Of a stretch of 64,000 nt of DNA, positions 23,500 to 35,810 are shown piece after piece (position 1 is the first letter of the stretch; each line of letters begins with the position of its first letter). Under the pieces are notes generated by a model, which had not been told where the DNA came from, did no database searches, and saw only the letters and a list, made by a program, of their open reading frames with translations. Origin of the DNA: Bretschneidera sinensis (taxonomy: Eukaryota; Streptophyta; Magnoliopsida; Brassicales; Akaniaceae); assembly GCA_023935145.1 (NCBI GenBank), contig CM043702.1:76626820-76690819 (forward strand), written 5' to 3'. Made by a program: the position numbers and the translations under genes.

Positions 23500-25150
23500 T
23501 GTAATATCCGTGTTCTTTAAGTAAGGGTAAAGAAGTAATTGATAAATATGACATGGAATTAAAATAGTATATATGAAAGATTTATTATTGAATAAAATAA
23601 TTCAAAAAAAATCGGATGTGTGTTGTTAAAAGAAAAAAAAAATCGGACGTGTGTATCAAAAGAAAAAGGAAAAGAAAAAGGAAAAAGGAAAAATGAAAAA
23701 GAAAAAAAAAATTATGTAGACAACATATGGAGCCCAGGTGTTGTCAAAACAATAATATGCCCTGCATGTTATACACCTAACATGCCAAATTTCAAAGAAA
23801 TGGTGGCTTGTGGGGGGGTGCCGAGTAATAAAACGGTTTTAATCGTTTTTGTTTTATTTTATTTACCAAATCTTGTTTGGTTTTCTTTATTCTTCAATTC
23901 AAACTACTCTATTTCTTTAAACAATTGGGGACTGAAAGAAAGGTTGAAATAGTAAAATTTTGAAGAGTTTTACGGGATAAATTTTAAGAGAGTCAAGAAA
24001 AGCTCTAAGAAAAACAAAAGGTAATAATGTGAATTTTATTTTTTAAATTTAACATACATGAAATTTCTCGAAACTCGATGTGAGAATTTTTAAAGGGTAT
24101 GAATTTAGGAAGAATTGAAGAATAAATTAAAAATTTTAATATAAATATTAAGTCAGGTATTGACGATCAACAATAGAGGAAAATTGCTTAAAGGAGCAGG
24201 AAAGGCAAAGAGGTGATCATGAGTAGCTCTAAGTGCTACGTGGTGAGTTAGATTTATTTTTAATAATAGAGATAAATATGAAATATAAAGTAATGATATT
24301 TAACTTAATTATTAAACTATGATTGGATGATATATTAAAGTTGATTGATGGATATGATAAGAATAATTGATATGTTAAAGATTTGTTATGTGAGAAGTAA
24401 TATTATTGAAATAATGATTGATAATTTGATAGGAAATATAAGGAGATAATTTAATGAATATGATAGCTAAATTGAATGTTTGAACGTATGCATGTTTTTT
24501 ATATTATTGCTCGTTTGCATATTTCATATTATTTTTCATATGCATATGCATGAAATGAAAAGAAACGGGAAGGCAGCCGGTCTAAATGAAATAATTGAAA
24601 ATTGTGATAGCTGATTTATGCTGGAAATAAAAGAACAGGGGAGGTAGCCGATCTAAATGAAAACTATGACAGCCGGTATATATTGGAAATAAAAGAACTG
24701 GGAAAGCGATTGGTCTAAATGAAAACCGTGACAGGCAGTATATGTTGGAAATAAAAGAAATGGGAAGGTAGCCGGTCTAAATAAAATAAAAGAACCAGCA
24801 GCCAATCTAAGCTAAAACACGTTGACATGTGGGAAGATGTTCTCAAATAATAATAACATTTAAATTCATGCATTTCATGTGCTTTAAATATTGATTGTTA
24901 TTGCTTGAGATGCTAAAGTGTTATTCTTGATTGTAAATTTATTGATAGATGAATGAGTCTCACAGAGAGACAAATATGATGAGAATTATCTGGGTGATTG
25001 ATTATATGCTGTGAACCTCATAATGAGGTAATTATGAGATATAATTGATAGTCTTAAGGTGATTAAAATATGAGAAGAAGAGATTGATAAAGGATAGGGA
25101 TTATGATATGAGTAGTGATAATTGAATGCTATTATCAAATTATATGAGAT
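23500..25150 (+). mobile_element. 5' LTR of Tekay element, 3' part deleted
   Basis: Collinear with 29654-31205. At about 25150 it jumps from LTR sequence (tattatcaaattatatgagat) straight into gag. It includes a purine-rich block (23650-23715) and a minisatellite at 24555-24815. Confidence 0.85.
24555..24815 (+). repeat. LTR minisatellite with unequal copy number in the two LTRs
   Basis: Units of about 65-70 bases repeat gggaaggyagccggtctaaa and ctggaaataaaagaac. I see about four units here but only two to three in the 3' LTR (30735-30870). Confidence 0.75.
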
Positions 25151-26000
25151 AGGCAGAAGGTTGCTTTTGCTTCATTCAAGTTGGAAGGTGAGGCTTCTCA
25201 ATGGTGAGAGGATATTCTGCCCAGATTTAGTACACATGTAGATCCACCATTGACTTATTGTAAGTTTAAGGATATGTTCTTTGCAAAGTATTTTCCAGAT
25301 ACATTTTGAGCACAACAAGAGAGAGATTTTATTCACTTAAGGCAAAGTACCTTATTTGTGGCTGAGTACGATAGTAGATTTATAGCTTTGTCGAGATTTT
25401 TACCTGAGTTAGTGAATACAAAAAAGAAGAAAAGTAAGAGATTTTTAGACAGATTACACTATGAAATTCGGACTAAACTCTATTTTATGGGTATTGAAAA
25501 TTATGCTATATTGGTGGATAAAGAATTACAGATTGAGAAGGATTTGATGGAGCTTAGAGGTATGCGAGATTGGCTGAAGAGGTTTAAATTTGAAGGACCC
25601 AGAGGTTGTAGCAGTATGAGTGTGTAGGGTGGGAGAACACCTTAAAGGAGGCGCTCCTTGTCACAAGGAACGGTAGTACAGAGTCAGAGGCAAGTAGGAT
25701 CTATTGCTTCTATAGCTCAAAGTAATATTAGTTGGACCCCTGAATTTGAGAGACATGCTATGGGAATTGGGAATTATGGTAGAGGAGTAAGTATACCACC
25801 AAGGGAAAGTGGTAATTTGATGTATGATTGAGAGCCAAAGGTTTGCTTTAGATGTAATCAGACGGGGCATCTGTCTCGGAATCGCCCTATGCAGATATGC
25901 TTCATATGTTGTGAGGGAGGACATGTTGGGGTAGATTGTTCAGTGGAGAAATCTGCTAACGTAGGCGTTGGAAGTGTTGGGAGAAGATAGGTAGAGAGAG
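25150..26000 (+). pseudogene. Gag of Tekay element, N-terminus deleted
   Basis: The capsid domain reads AFASFKLEGEASQWWEDILP, then YCKFKDMFFAKYFPDTF, a TGA stop near 25306, then LRQSTLFVAEYDSRFIALSR. A zinc-knuckle pair follows at about 25845-25940 (CFRCNQTGHLSRN, then ICFICCEGGHVGVDC); the first has lost its last Cys. The start lies at the LTR deletion junction. Stops near 25627 and 25828 add to the damage. It would package element RNA if intact. Confidence 0.85.
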
Positions 26001-26017
26001 GTGGTCGATCAGGGAGT

Positions 26018-26490
26018 GTGCGGAACAGAGGTAGAGGACCAGTAGCTGAGAGAGGACACGGTGGTCTGTTGCAGCCCAGAGATAGCAGAGTCTATACATT
26101 GATCCAACAAGATGCACAAGCCACTCCTGATGTTGTTATGGGTATGGTATCTATTCTTGATAGAACTGCTAGATTATTGATTGATCCTGGTACAACCCAT
26201 TCTTTTGCATCCAACATTTATATGAAATCTATTGATGCTAGTGTTAGTCCTTTGATGCATGCTATTATTTTTGAGGTTCCTACTAAGGATAGGGTCGTTA
26301 TCAGGATAATTTCTCGAGGTTGTGTGATTAATGTGGTCCGAAATTGATTTATTGCCTTTAGATATGACAGATTTTGATTTAATTATGGGGATGAATTGGT
26401 TATCTACATATCATTCTTGGGTAGATTATTTTAGGAAGAATGTGGTGTTTAAGATACCAAGACAATAAGAGTTTAATTTTCTGGGAGAAT
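26018..26490 (+). pseudogene. Aspartic protease of Tekay element
   Basis: The frame carries RVYTLIQQDAQATPDVVMGM and then RLLIDPGTTHSFASN. DPG in place of DSG is common in plant Tekay proteases. A frameshift near 26335 moves the rest (DLLPLDMTDFDLIMGMNWLS) to another frame, so the domain is split. Confidence 0.85.
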
Positions 26491-26537
26491 GTAAGATACT
26501 TACAAATTGTCTTATTTTTGCCCTGATTGCTCATAAA

Positions 26538-27990
26538 TTGTTGAAGAAGGGTTGTGAGGGGTATTTGGCATATGTGGTGGATTCTAGAAAGGAGACTAGC
26601 AAGTTAAAAAAAATCTTGGTAGTGAAAGATTTTTCTGATGTATTCCTTGAGGAATTATCTGGGTTGGCTCCTAACAAGGAGATTGAGTTTTATATTGAGG
26701 TGATTCCGGGATCAGCACCATATCTATAACACCTTATAGAATGGCTCCAGTTGAATTGAGAGAGTTGAAAGTTCATCTTCAAGAGTTGCTAAATAAACAA
26801 TTTATTCGACTTAGTATGTCACCTTGGGGAGCCCCTTGTGTTGTTTGTCAAGAAGAATGATGGGATAATGAGGTTGTGTATTGATTATAGATAGTTGAAT
26901 AAGATCACAATCAAAAATAAATATCCTTTGCTCAGGATAGATAACTTATTCGAGCAGTTATAGGGAGTTAGAGTGTTTTCTAAGATACACCTGAGATTAG
27001 GTTATCATCAATTCAGGATAAAGGAGGGGGATGTGCCTAAGACTGCTTTTAGGACACGTTATGGCCATCATGAGTTCTTTGTGATGCCATTTGGGTTGAC
27101 TAATGCTCTTGCAACATTTATAGATCTAATGAATCAGGTGTTTAAACAATTCTTGGCTAGATTTGTGATTGTATTTATTGATGATATTCTGGTATATTCC
27201 AAGAATGAAGAGGAGCATATACAATATATAGAGATAGTGTTGGAAATTTTAAGGAGAAAAAAATTATATGCAAAGTTCTCTAAATGTGAGTTTTGGTTGA
27301 GTGATATATCTTTCTTTGGGTATGTTGTGTCACGAGAGGGGATAACAGTTGACCCACAGAAAGTAGAGACAGTGTTGAATTGGGAAAGACCCACTGGTGT
27401 GACTGAAATTAGAAGCTTTTTGGGGTTGGCTGGTTATTATAGGAGGTTTATCCAGAATTTTCTATGATTACTGGACCAATGACTAGATTAACCAGAAAGA
27501 AAGTGAAGTTTAGGTGGTCAGAAGAGTGTGAGAAGAGTTTCCAGCTATTGAAAGAGAAATTAACTACTACTCTGGTATTAGTGCTTCCTTCTGGTGATGA
27601 AGAATTTGTGGTATATGGTGATGCATCACATCAGGGGTTGGAATGTGTGTTGATGCAAAATGGGAGAGTTATAGCTCATTTTTTAGGAAATTGAAGAACC
27701 ATGAGAGGAATTACCCGACTCATGATTTAGAATTGACTGCCATATTTTTTCCTTCGAAGATTTGGAGACATCATCTGTATGGAGAAACTTGTGAAATTTT
27801 TACTGATCATAAAAGTTTGACGCATTCACTAACTCAGAAAAAGTTGAATTTGAAGCAGATGTGGTGGATGGAGTTGATTAGTGATTATGACTATATAATT
27901 CATTATCTTCCAGGAAAGGCTAATGTAGTAGCTGATGCATTGAGTAGAAAGGCTATAGGGAGATTAGCTGCTATTGGGAGTTATGATACT
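26538..27990 (+). pseudogene. Reverse transcriptase and RNase H of Tekay element
   Basis: Begins with the RT leader (DFSDVFLEELSGLAPNKEIE). The palm at 26973-27467 has [18 protein letters not shown] and the intact catalytic box FIDDILVYS. It ends with [15 protein letters not shown] at a frameshift near 27463. RNase H continues in two more frames: [15 protein letters not shown], a shift near 27685, then [20 protein letters not shown] and [19 protein letters not shown]. Further stops and shifts lie between 26729 and 26973. Confidence 0.9.
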
Positions 27991-28099
27991 AGCTTGAGGA
28001 TAAAATTAAGAAAAATGAGGATGCAGTTGAGTGTCAGTGACAGAGGAGTATTGATGGCAAATATGGCGGTACAATCTTCTATTATTGATCATTTATTAC

Positions 28100-29000
28100 A
28101 GATGCAGAGTAGGGATGAAGGGATAGAGAAGATCAGACAAGAAGTATTGAGCGGGAAACCGATCGAGTTTAGAATTAGAGAAGATGGTATGGTGGTATTA
28201 GGACATAGAGTTTGGGTTCCCAATGATGTGGAGATGAGAAAGGAGATACTAAGAGAGGCTTATGATTATGTATATTTTATGCACTCGGGTAATAATAATG
28301 GTATGGTGGTATTGGGACATAGAGTTTGTGTTCCCAATGATGTGGAGATAAGAAAGGAGATACTAAGAGAGGCTTATGATTCTGTGTATTTTATGCACCC
28401 GGGTAATAATAAGATGCACAAGGGGTTGAGACATAATTTTTGGTGGTCCGGGATGAAGAAAGATGTAGCAGAGTATATTTCTAGATGTTTGACTTGTCAA
28501 CAGGTGAAGTATGAGAATAGACATCCATCAGGTTTATTACAAATTCTTTCAATACCTAAATGGCCATAGGAGAATGTGAGCATGGATTTTGTGTTTGGTT
28601 TTCCCTGTACCCTGAGAGGTCATGATGCTGTATAGGTTATAGTGGAGAGACTTTTTAAGTCTACGCATTTCCTTCTTATTAAAACTACCTAGAGTCTTGA
28701 AAAGTTGGCTGAATTGTATGTAGCGGAGATTGTGAGATTACATGGAGTACCTTTGAGAACTATATCATATAGAGGTTCTAGATTCACTTCTAGATTTTGG
28801 AGGGGTTTTCAAGAAGCTATGGGTGCGCAATTGAAGTTTAGTACAACTTTTCATCCACAAACTGATGGGCAGACGGAGAGAATCATCAGAATACTAGAAG
28901 ATATTAAGTTTCTTAGTGAGCTGGGATGCTTATTTACCTTTGATCGAGTTTGCATATAATGATTAGTATCAAACTAGTATTGGGATGGCACCATTTGAGG
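28100..29000 (+). pseudogene. Integrase of Tekay element with duplicated zinc-finger lead
   Basis: The HHCC finger is [19 protein letters not shown] followed by CLTCQQVK. Before it, a 114-bp in-frame block starting GMVVLGHRV is present twice (28186-28299 and 28300-28413). The core follows with stops near 28567, 28635 and 28690, including MDFVFGFP, SYRGSRFTSRFW and HPQTDGQTER. In the second core motif the usual SDRG-type block reads SYRG, so a catalytic Asp appears lost. Confidence 0.88.
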
Positions 29001-29009
29001 CCTTATACG

Positions 29010-29640
29010 GAAGAAGGTGCAGAACTCCAATATTTTGGGAAGAAGTTGGAGAAAGAAAGATATTTGGTCCAAAAATGATAGATTTGACTACGGAGAGGAT
29101 CAAACTAGTTAGAGAGAACCTTAGAGCAGCACAAAACAAATAGAAGGGATATGCTAATAATAGAAGACGACCTCTTGAGTTTCAGATTGGTGACTGAGTG
29201 TTTTTTAAAATATCTCCGTGGAAGGGTGTGTTGAGGTTTAAGAAGAAAAGAAAGTTGAGCCCGAGATTTGTGGGGCCATATGAGGTGATTGAAAGAGTTG
29301 GACCAGTCACATATAGATTGGATTTACCTCCAAAATTAAAGCAATTAGACAATGTGTTTCATGTTTCACTTGTGAGAAAGTGTTTACATGATGAATCCCA
29401 ATGTATTCCGAATCAGGCTATAAAATTTCAAGAAGATTTGACCTTTACGTAAGTACCAGTCAGAAATCTAGACAGAGAGGAACAAGTCTTACGTAATAAA
29501 GTTATTCCTTTGATTCAAGTATTATGGTAGAACAAAGACATTGAAGAAATTACTTGGAAGCATGAGGTAAGAATGAGAAAAGAATACCCCTAACTTTTTC
29601 ATGAGTTAGGTATGAAAATTTCGGGGACAAAATTTTTATA
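29010..29640 (+). pseudogene. Integrase C-terminus with chromodomain-like tail
   Basis: Contains the SH3-like block LSPRFVGPYEVIERVGPVTY, then LPPKLKQLDNVFHVSLVRKC. After a stop near 29450 comes VRNLDREEQVLRNKVIPLIQ followed by WKHEVRMRKEYP. The last part matches the C-terminal module of Tekay integrases, thought to guide insertion to heterochromatin. Stops at 29142 and 29195 break the frame. Confidence 0.85.
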
Positions 29641-29653
29641 AGGTGGGTAGAAT

Positions 29654-31610
29654 TGTAATATTCGTGTTCTTAAAGTAAAGGTAAATAAGTAATTGATAAA
29701 GTAAGGGTATAATTGTAATACTCGTGTTCTTAAAGTTAGGTATGGAATAGTATATATGAAAGATTTATTATTGAATAAAATAATTAAAAAATTTAAATGT
29801 GTGTTGTCAAAAGAAAAAAAAATCGGACGTGTGTATCAAAAGAAAAAGGAAAAGAAAAAGAGAAAGGAAAATGAAAACGAAAAAGAAAAAGAAATATGTG
29901 GACAACACCTGGAGCCCAACTGTTGTCAAAAAAATAACATGCCTTGTATGTTATACACCTAACATGGCAAATTTCAAAGAAACGATGGCTGGGGAGCGGT
30001 GCCGAGTATTAAAACAGTTTTAATCGTTTTTGTTTTATTTTATTTACCAAATCTTGTTTAGTTTTCTTCCTTCTTCAATTCAAACTACTCTATTTCTTTA
30101 AACACTTAGGGGCTGAAAGAAAGAATTAAAGAGTAAAATTTTAAAGAGGTTTACAGGAGAATTTTTAATAGAGTCAAGAAAAGCTCTAAGAAATACAAAA
30201 GGTAATAATGTGAATTTTTTTTTTGGAATTTAGCATACATGAAATTTCTCAGAACTCAATGTGGGAATTTTTAAAGGGTATGAATTTCGGGAGAATTGAA
30301 GAATAATTTAGAAATCTTAATATAAATATTATGGCGGGTCTTGACGATCAACAATCGAGGAAAATTGTTGAAAGGTGCAGGAAAGGCAAAAAGGTGATCC
30401 ATGGGTAGCACTAGGTGCTACGCAGTGAGTTAGATTTACTTTTAGTAATCAAGATAAATATGAAATATAAAGTAATTATATTTGAATTAATTATTAAACT
30501 ATGATTGGATGATATACGAAAGTTGGTTGATGGATATGATAGGAATAATTGATATGTTAAAGATTTGTTATGTTAGAAGTAATATTATTGAAATAATGAT
30601 TGATAATTTCATAGGAAATATAAGGAGATAATTTAATGAATATGATAACTAAATTGAATGTTTGAATGTATGCTTGTTTTTATATTATTGTTCATATGCA
30701 TATTTCGTATTATTGTTCATATGCATATGCATGAAATGAAAAGAACTGGGAAGGCAACCAGTGTAAATGAAAACCGTGACAGCTGGTATATGCTGGAAAT
30801 AAAAGAACCAGGAGGATAACCAGTCTAAATAAAATAAAAGAACCAGGAGGACAGTCGGTCTAAGCTAAAACATGTCGACATATGGGAAGACGTTCCAAAT
30901 AATACTAACATTTAAATTCACACATTTCATTTGCTTTAAATATTGATTGTTATTGCTTGAAATACTAAAGTGTTATTATTGATTGTAAATTTATTGATAG
31001 ATGAATGAGTCTCACAGAGAAACAAATATATAAGAATTATCTGGGAGATTGATTATATGCTATGAACCTCATAATGAGGTAATTATGAGATATAGTTGAT
31101 AATCTCAAGGTGATTAAATATATAAGAATAAGAGATTGATAAAGGATGGGGATTATGATATGAGTAGTGATAATAAAATGCTATTATCAAATAATATGAG
31201 ATATAGATGAATGAATATTGGAAGACTATTTATACAAATTGAATACTTCTAGTAAATTTAATTCACTGAGCTTATGAAGCTCACTCCTCATTGTTAAATA
31301 ATTTCAGGTAGCAGGCAGGACAAATAAATTAGCGAGCTAATATTTAGACTGAGTCATTATCTGTAAGTTACGTGGTCCACATCCTCAGACTAATGAGAAA
31401 AAAATATTTGTAAATATTCATGCATGCTATGTTGTGTATACTGTTTAGTTGAGATCTGAATGATGTAACTCTATTATTAAGGGTTGAGGATTTATGTATG
31501 TAGATAATTCAGTTGATGTTTTTATATTGTTACCTATATGTGTTGTGCTGGGATTTTCAAAATGTGACAACACCATCTCGGGGGTGGCTAACCCGGGATG
31601 GGTTCTTACA
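29654..31610 (+). mobile_element. 3' LTR of Tekay element
   Basis: 1957 bases. The PPT-like AAGGTGGGTAGAAT directly precedes it. The first ~57 bases are duplicated (a second TGTAATACTCGTGTTC at about 29714). The end matches the target duplication AGATG. Confidence 0.88.
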
Positions 31611-32107
31611 AGATGGTTACTGTTTATCCCGATTTTGAGAATTTTCATGGGTTGATGTGGGTGTTTGTTGCCAAAGTGAGACACTTATTAATACTTGTGG
31701 GATTTCACTAAAACATATTGCATGATGATTTCAATTGCATCATGCAGTTACCTGCCAAAATGGGTAGTTATGTGTTGTAATTTGTGGAAATACATGGAAC
31801 ACTATGGAAGATGATGAGTCAGTTAAGAAGGTTTGTCTGCCTAAATGGGATAATTCTTTTGAAAACTAAGACATTATCTTCATATACTTCATGTGTAGAG
31901 TTTCTAAGTGTATATTATATTCTCTGCCCAAAGGGAAGTTTATAACTATACTCTTAGATTCTTTGTTTTGGAATATGTTGGTTATTGCCCTTATACTAAT
32001 CTGTTGAATTCTTGCCTTGAATCAATCTTTTTTTTTTTTTTTTGTAAACAATAACTAAGCAACCATTGAGATCCTAACTGGTTAGAATTATAAGAGATGA
32101 AAGGAGG

Positions 32108-32300
32108 TTGAGTCTGCTTTATGGCATAGACGTCTAGGTCACATTTTTAGATCGAGAGTTGAAAGGTTTGTTAGAGATGATATTTTACTCACTCTTGATT
32201 TTAGGGATATGGAGACTTCTGTTGATTGAATTCGAGGAAAGTTAACCAAAACCAAGAAAATGAGTCAACTCGCAGTTTTGATCTTCTAGAAATAGTGCAT
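32108..32300 (+). pseudogene. Copia GAG-pre-integrase fragment
   Basis: Reads LWHRRLGHIFRSRVERFVRD and then ILLTLDFRDMETSVD, a stop, and IRGKLTKTKK. This is the zinc-binding pre-integrase module of copia pol. The integrase core that should follow is absent: the sequence moves within 100 bases to the RT palm, a large internal deletion. Confidence 0.8.
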
Positions 32301-32332
32301 ACTGAAATTAGTGGTATCTAAAATTTGATGAG

Positions 32333-32795
32333 ATGGTAACTTTTATTTGTTTTGAGGAAAATAAGGTAGATCAGTGCATATACCTAAAGGTTAGAGGGAG
32401 TCAATTTATTTACCTAGCTCTTTATGTGGATGATATTTTACTTGCTAGTAATGATCTTAGGTTATTGCATGAGACAAAACAGTTGTTGTCCAAGACTTTT
32501 GCTATGAAAGATCTTGGTGAGGCGACCTTCAGGGCTTGTTGTAGTTGATTCCATCTCTAGACCACTAGTTATTTATTGTGATAATAGCTCTGTTGTGTTG
32601 TTTTCTAAGAACAATAAGAGTTATAGTGGTTCTAAATATATTGAGCTGAAATATCTTACAGCTAGGGATTTGGTAAGCAAAGGTCTGAGACCCATTGTTT
32701 TTAAGAAACATGTTGATAGTATGAGTATTTTAGAATCTTTTGATGTATTGGGGAGTTATTTATGTTTTAATGTTTTGGTTATTGGATTTATATAA
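32333..32795 (+). pseudogene. Copia RT palm and RNase H fragment
   Basis: The RT part contains DQCIYLKVRGSQFIYLALYV, the catalytic YVDDILLASND, and TFAMKDLGEA. A frameshift near 32520 leads into the RNase H end: VIYCDNSSVVLFSKNN, SYSGSKYIELKYL. Large parts of both domains are missing between them. Confidence 0.85.
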
Positions 32796-32930
32796 ATTTG
32801 GAACCCATCATATTTTGGGTACGATAGTTGGATATTATGATATTTATTGATGATCATATATATATTCATTCATATTGTGTTATCTTATCTCTGTATATAT
32901 ATATATGGATGCTTTTGAACATATGATATG

Positions 32931-35292
32931 TGATGAGTACTTGAAAATACACTAATACTTAGTGATTTATCGGTATTATTTGTGGGAAATTAGGTTTAAA
33001 TCTTGGATTTTTACTTAATTGTCTTAAAAATGTATTTTTCAGAATCATAGGTATTTTTGGTGTATTTTCAGGTCACGGGTGCTTAAAAATAATATTTGGA
33101 TAAAAAATTAATATTGACAAGAATATCCGGAACGTTTGGGATCAAATGATTCGAAAATCGAAATCAGAATGAGAGAGATGAGTCGTTTTATCAAACGAAA
33201 ATAGCTGAATTCGAATAACGACGCGTGCCGTAGCATGGGTTTTGCATGCTATGGCCGTCTGTTCCTTGGAGTTTGGTAGGGGATGTCTACTGACACGGGT
33301 CGCGGCCTGCATAGCTAGGAAGGGCATTAAAAAAACCCTAATGAATTATGTGAGCCTCCATATATATACCAGTTTTACTTGTGCTGCACTTTTTCCTATT
33401 TTGTGTCATATTTCCTTTTAATTACTTTCCTATTTCACGTTTTCCTAGTAGTATAAGTATTTCCCATTTCAATGTCGTTCCTTTTCCTAGGCTACATTTT
33501 TTCCTATTTTGTGTTATATTTCATTTTAGTTACTTTACTATTTCATGTTTTCCTAGTAGTAGAAGTCTTTTCCATTTCAGTGTCTTTCCTTTTCCTTGGC
33601 TGCACTTTTTCCTATTTTGTGTTATATTTCCTTTAAATTACTTTCTTATTTCATGTTTTCCTAGTAGTAGAAGTATTTCCCATTTCAGTGTCTTTCCTTT
33701 TCCTAGAAGGAGTAGTATTATTGTACTTTCCTTTTCTTTTCTAGGAGTTTGCCTATACAAGGCCAGCTGCCCTTGCCTTGTAAACACAACAGATTTTTCC
33801 CAGAAAAAAAAAGAGAGAAGAGAAAATTGGGAAGAACGTAGTTGCTATTGGTGATCAAAGAGAGTTATCTACATAGAAGATCCTTCAAGATTATTGTTGT
33901 TCTCTTTCATTCTTCATTATTCTCATCTTTTATATCTTTGAATATTTATTTTGTTTTTAATTTTAGGATTATGTCTAGCTAATTTTATTTTTGGTTAAGG
34001 GTGATTTCAAAGCCGTAGACATGATTTTGGGATTGAATATTCAGAGATTATTATCCATAATTCTAATAAAATTGTTGATGTTCTTCCATAAGAATTGTTT
34101 ATGATTATTATTTTATTTTATTCGAGGTGGCCAACCAAATGAAATAGGGTAATTATCTATTGCTAGGTTAGGAATCTTGATCCATAATTATCTTGAATTT
34201 TATTTTCTTTTCTAGGAGTTTGCCTATACAAGGCCAGCTGCCCTTGCCTTGTAAACACAACAGATTTTTCCCAGAAAAAAAAAGAGAGAAGAGAAAATTG
34301 GGAAGAACGTAGTTGCTATTGGTGATCAAAGAGAGTTATCTACATAGAAGATCCTTCAAGATTATTGTTGTTCTCTTTCATTCTTCATTATTCTCATCTT
34401 TTATATCTTTGAATATTTATTTTGTTTTTAATTTTAGGATTATGTCTAGCTAATTTTATTTTTGGTTAAGGGTGATTTCAAAGCCGTAGACATGATTTTG
34501 GGATTGAATATTCAGAGATTATTATCCATAATTCTAATAAAATTGTTGATGTTCTTCCATAAGAATTGTTTATGATTATTATTTTATTTTATTCGAGGTG
34601 GCCAACCAAATGAAATAGGGTAATTATCTATTGCTAGGTTAGGAATCTTGATCCATAATTATCTTGAATTTCTAATCAATGGTAGTAATTAGTAATCACT
34701 GATGATGGGACATTTTTGTGTGATTATTATATGGAACATAACTTAAGATAAATGAACCAAGCTTATGTGTTTGTTTCTTGGACCAACCTATCTTTCTTAA
34801 CCTAATGCTTTTATTAAATTAAATTGAGAGTGCTTATTCTAGGTTATTTAATGGATAGAGATTAAGTAAAGAGCTTGTTTTACTTAATGACAAACTAAGG
34901 AAATATTGGGGTAATAGAGCTTATTATTATCTACGGTTCGTAATTTTATTAGGAATTTGGGGATAACTCTGATATTGATTCATCATTTCATGTCTAGTGG
35001 TGGAGAATGATCCTTTGACCAGTTTTCTCATTATTGTTACAAATTTTATTCAATTTTGAATCATATTTTAGTTGTCTTTCATTATTCATCAGTTTTAGTT
35101 AATTATTTAAAAAAAACCCAATTAGTTTATTAGGTTGTTTTGAATTTAATTTTGTTTAATTATTTATATATTTTTTTCTTTTAACAATTAAGTGTTTAAT
35201 TGAATTAATTTACAATCCTCTGTGGGAAATGGCCTTTGCTTTCCATTATATTTCATATGATAATTTTTAGAGCAAGGAATTATTTACACATC
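32931..35292 (+). mobile_element. LTR-like block, possibly solo, Athila-like start
   Basis: Begins TGATGAGTACTTGAAAATAC, like the TGATGAGTGC start of the 5104 element LTR. A TATA (catatatatacc) at about 33358 is followed by a pyrimidine-rich repeated leader and, near the end, CCTCTGTGGGAAATGGCC, a block usual near LTR ends. After 35292 comes ttttttTGGTGTGCC, PBS-like. An alternative end at 35255 is followed by TATG, matching TATG just before 32931. The right end is therefore uncertain. Confidence 0.5.
33732..34671 (+). repeat. Apparently perfect 469-bp tandem duplication
   Basis: 33732-34200 and 34203-34671 look identical base for base in my reading, with a period of 471. The unit starts ttttcttttctaggagtttg and ends atcttgaattt. 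It lies inside an LTR-like block whose neighbours are clearly diverged. Confidence 0.88.
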
Positions 35293-35810
35293 TGTTTTTT
35301 TGGTGTGCCAACATGTTATGTTGTGAAAACTTAAAACCTCATGTTAGTTTTAAGTGTGGTTGGGTATGTCTCGTGGCTTACACCTTGTTGAGACCTCGAG
35401 GTATTTTGGTTGGAGACATACCATATTGTTGATGACTTCTCTGGCCTATTAATAGGCATGTTATACGGAGAGTCATGTTAAGGACTGACAATGAAAATAA
35501 CACATTTTATAATCACCATATGGGATACTATTTTCTTGCTACACTATCACATTGGATCCATGTCAATGGAATCATCTATATATGTAACCATAGATTAGTC
35601 TTGTGTGAGTGATAGAGCATAATGGTTGCCATGATTCCATGTTTGGTGTTTTCATGGGACCATATCGTTTAAGATGTTGTCTTGGAGGACCAAATTATTT
35701 TTCAAATAGGGCCACAATAAAATCAAGTTGTCAGACTTGGGAGTCGTTTTAAATTGAGTAAAATGTTATAAAAATTTTAAGAGCTATAATTAGTGTTGCC
35801 CAAGGGATTA
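35293..35810 (+). other. Copia 3' untranslated region
   Basis: Non-coding DNA between the LTR-like block and the copia 3' LTR. I see no coding frame. It ends in CAAGGGATTA, a possible weak PPT before TGTTGGGA. Confidence 0.4.

Larger units (their letters stand above)
23500..31610 (+). mobile_element. Tekay-type chromovirus (Ty3/gypsy), defective
   Basis: AGATG at 23495-23499 and 31611-31615 is an exact 5-bp target duplication. LTRs start TGTAATATYCGTGTTC, and the 3' one ends TTCTTACA. Order is LTR, gag with CCHC, protease, RT, RNase H, integrase, C-terminal chromodomain-like part, PPT, LTR. The 5' LTR loses its last ~400 bases together with the PBS and gag start. The gene order, the DPGTTHSF protease motif and the C-terminus point to Tekay. 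It is inserted in the copia element at 19514-36303. Confidence 0.9.

Noticed and set aside
33381..33854. 157-codon Phe/Ser-rich frame
   Set aside because: Translation of a pyrimidine-rich repeated LTR leader; repetitive and without a known domain.
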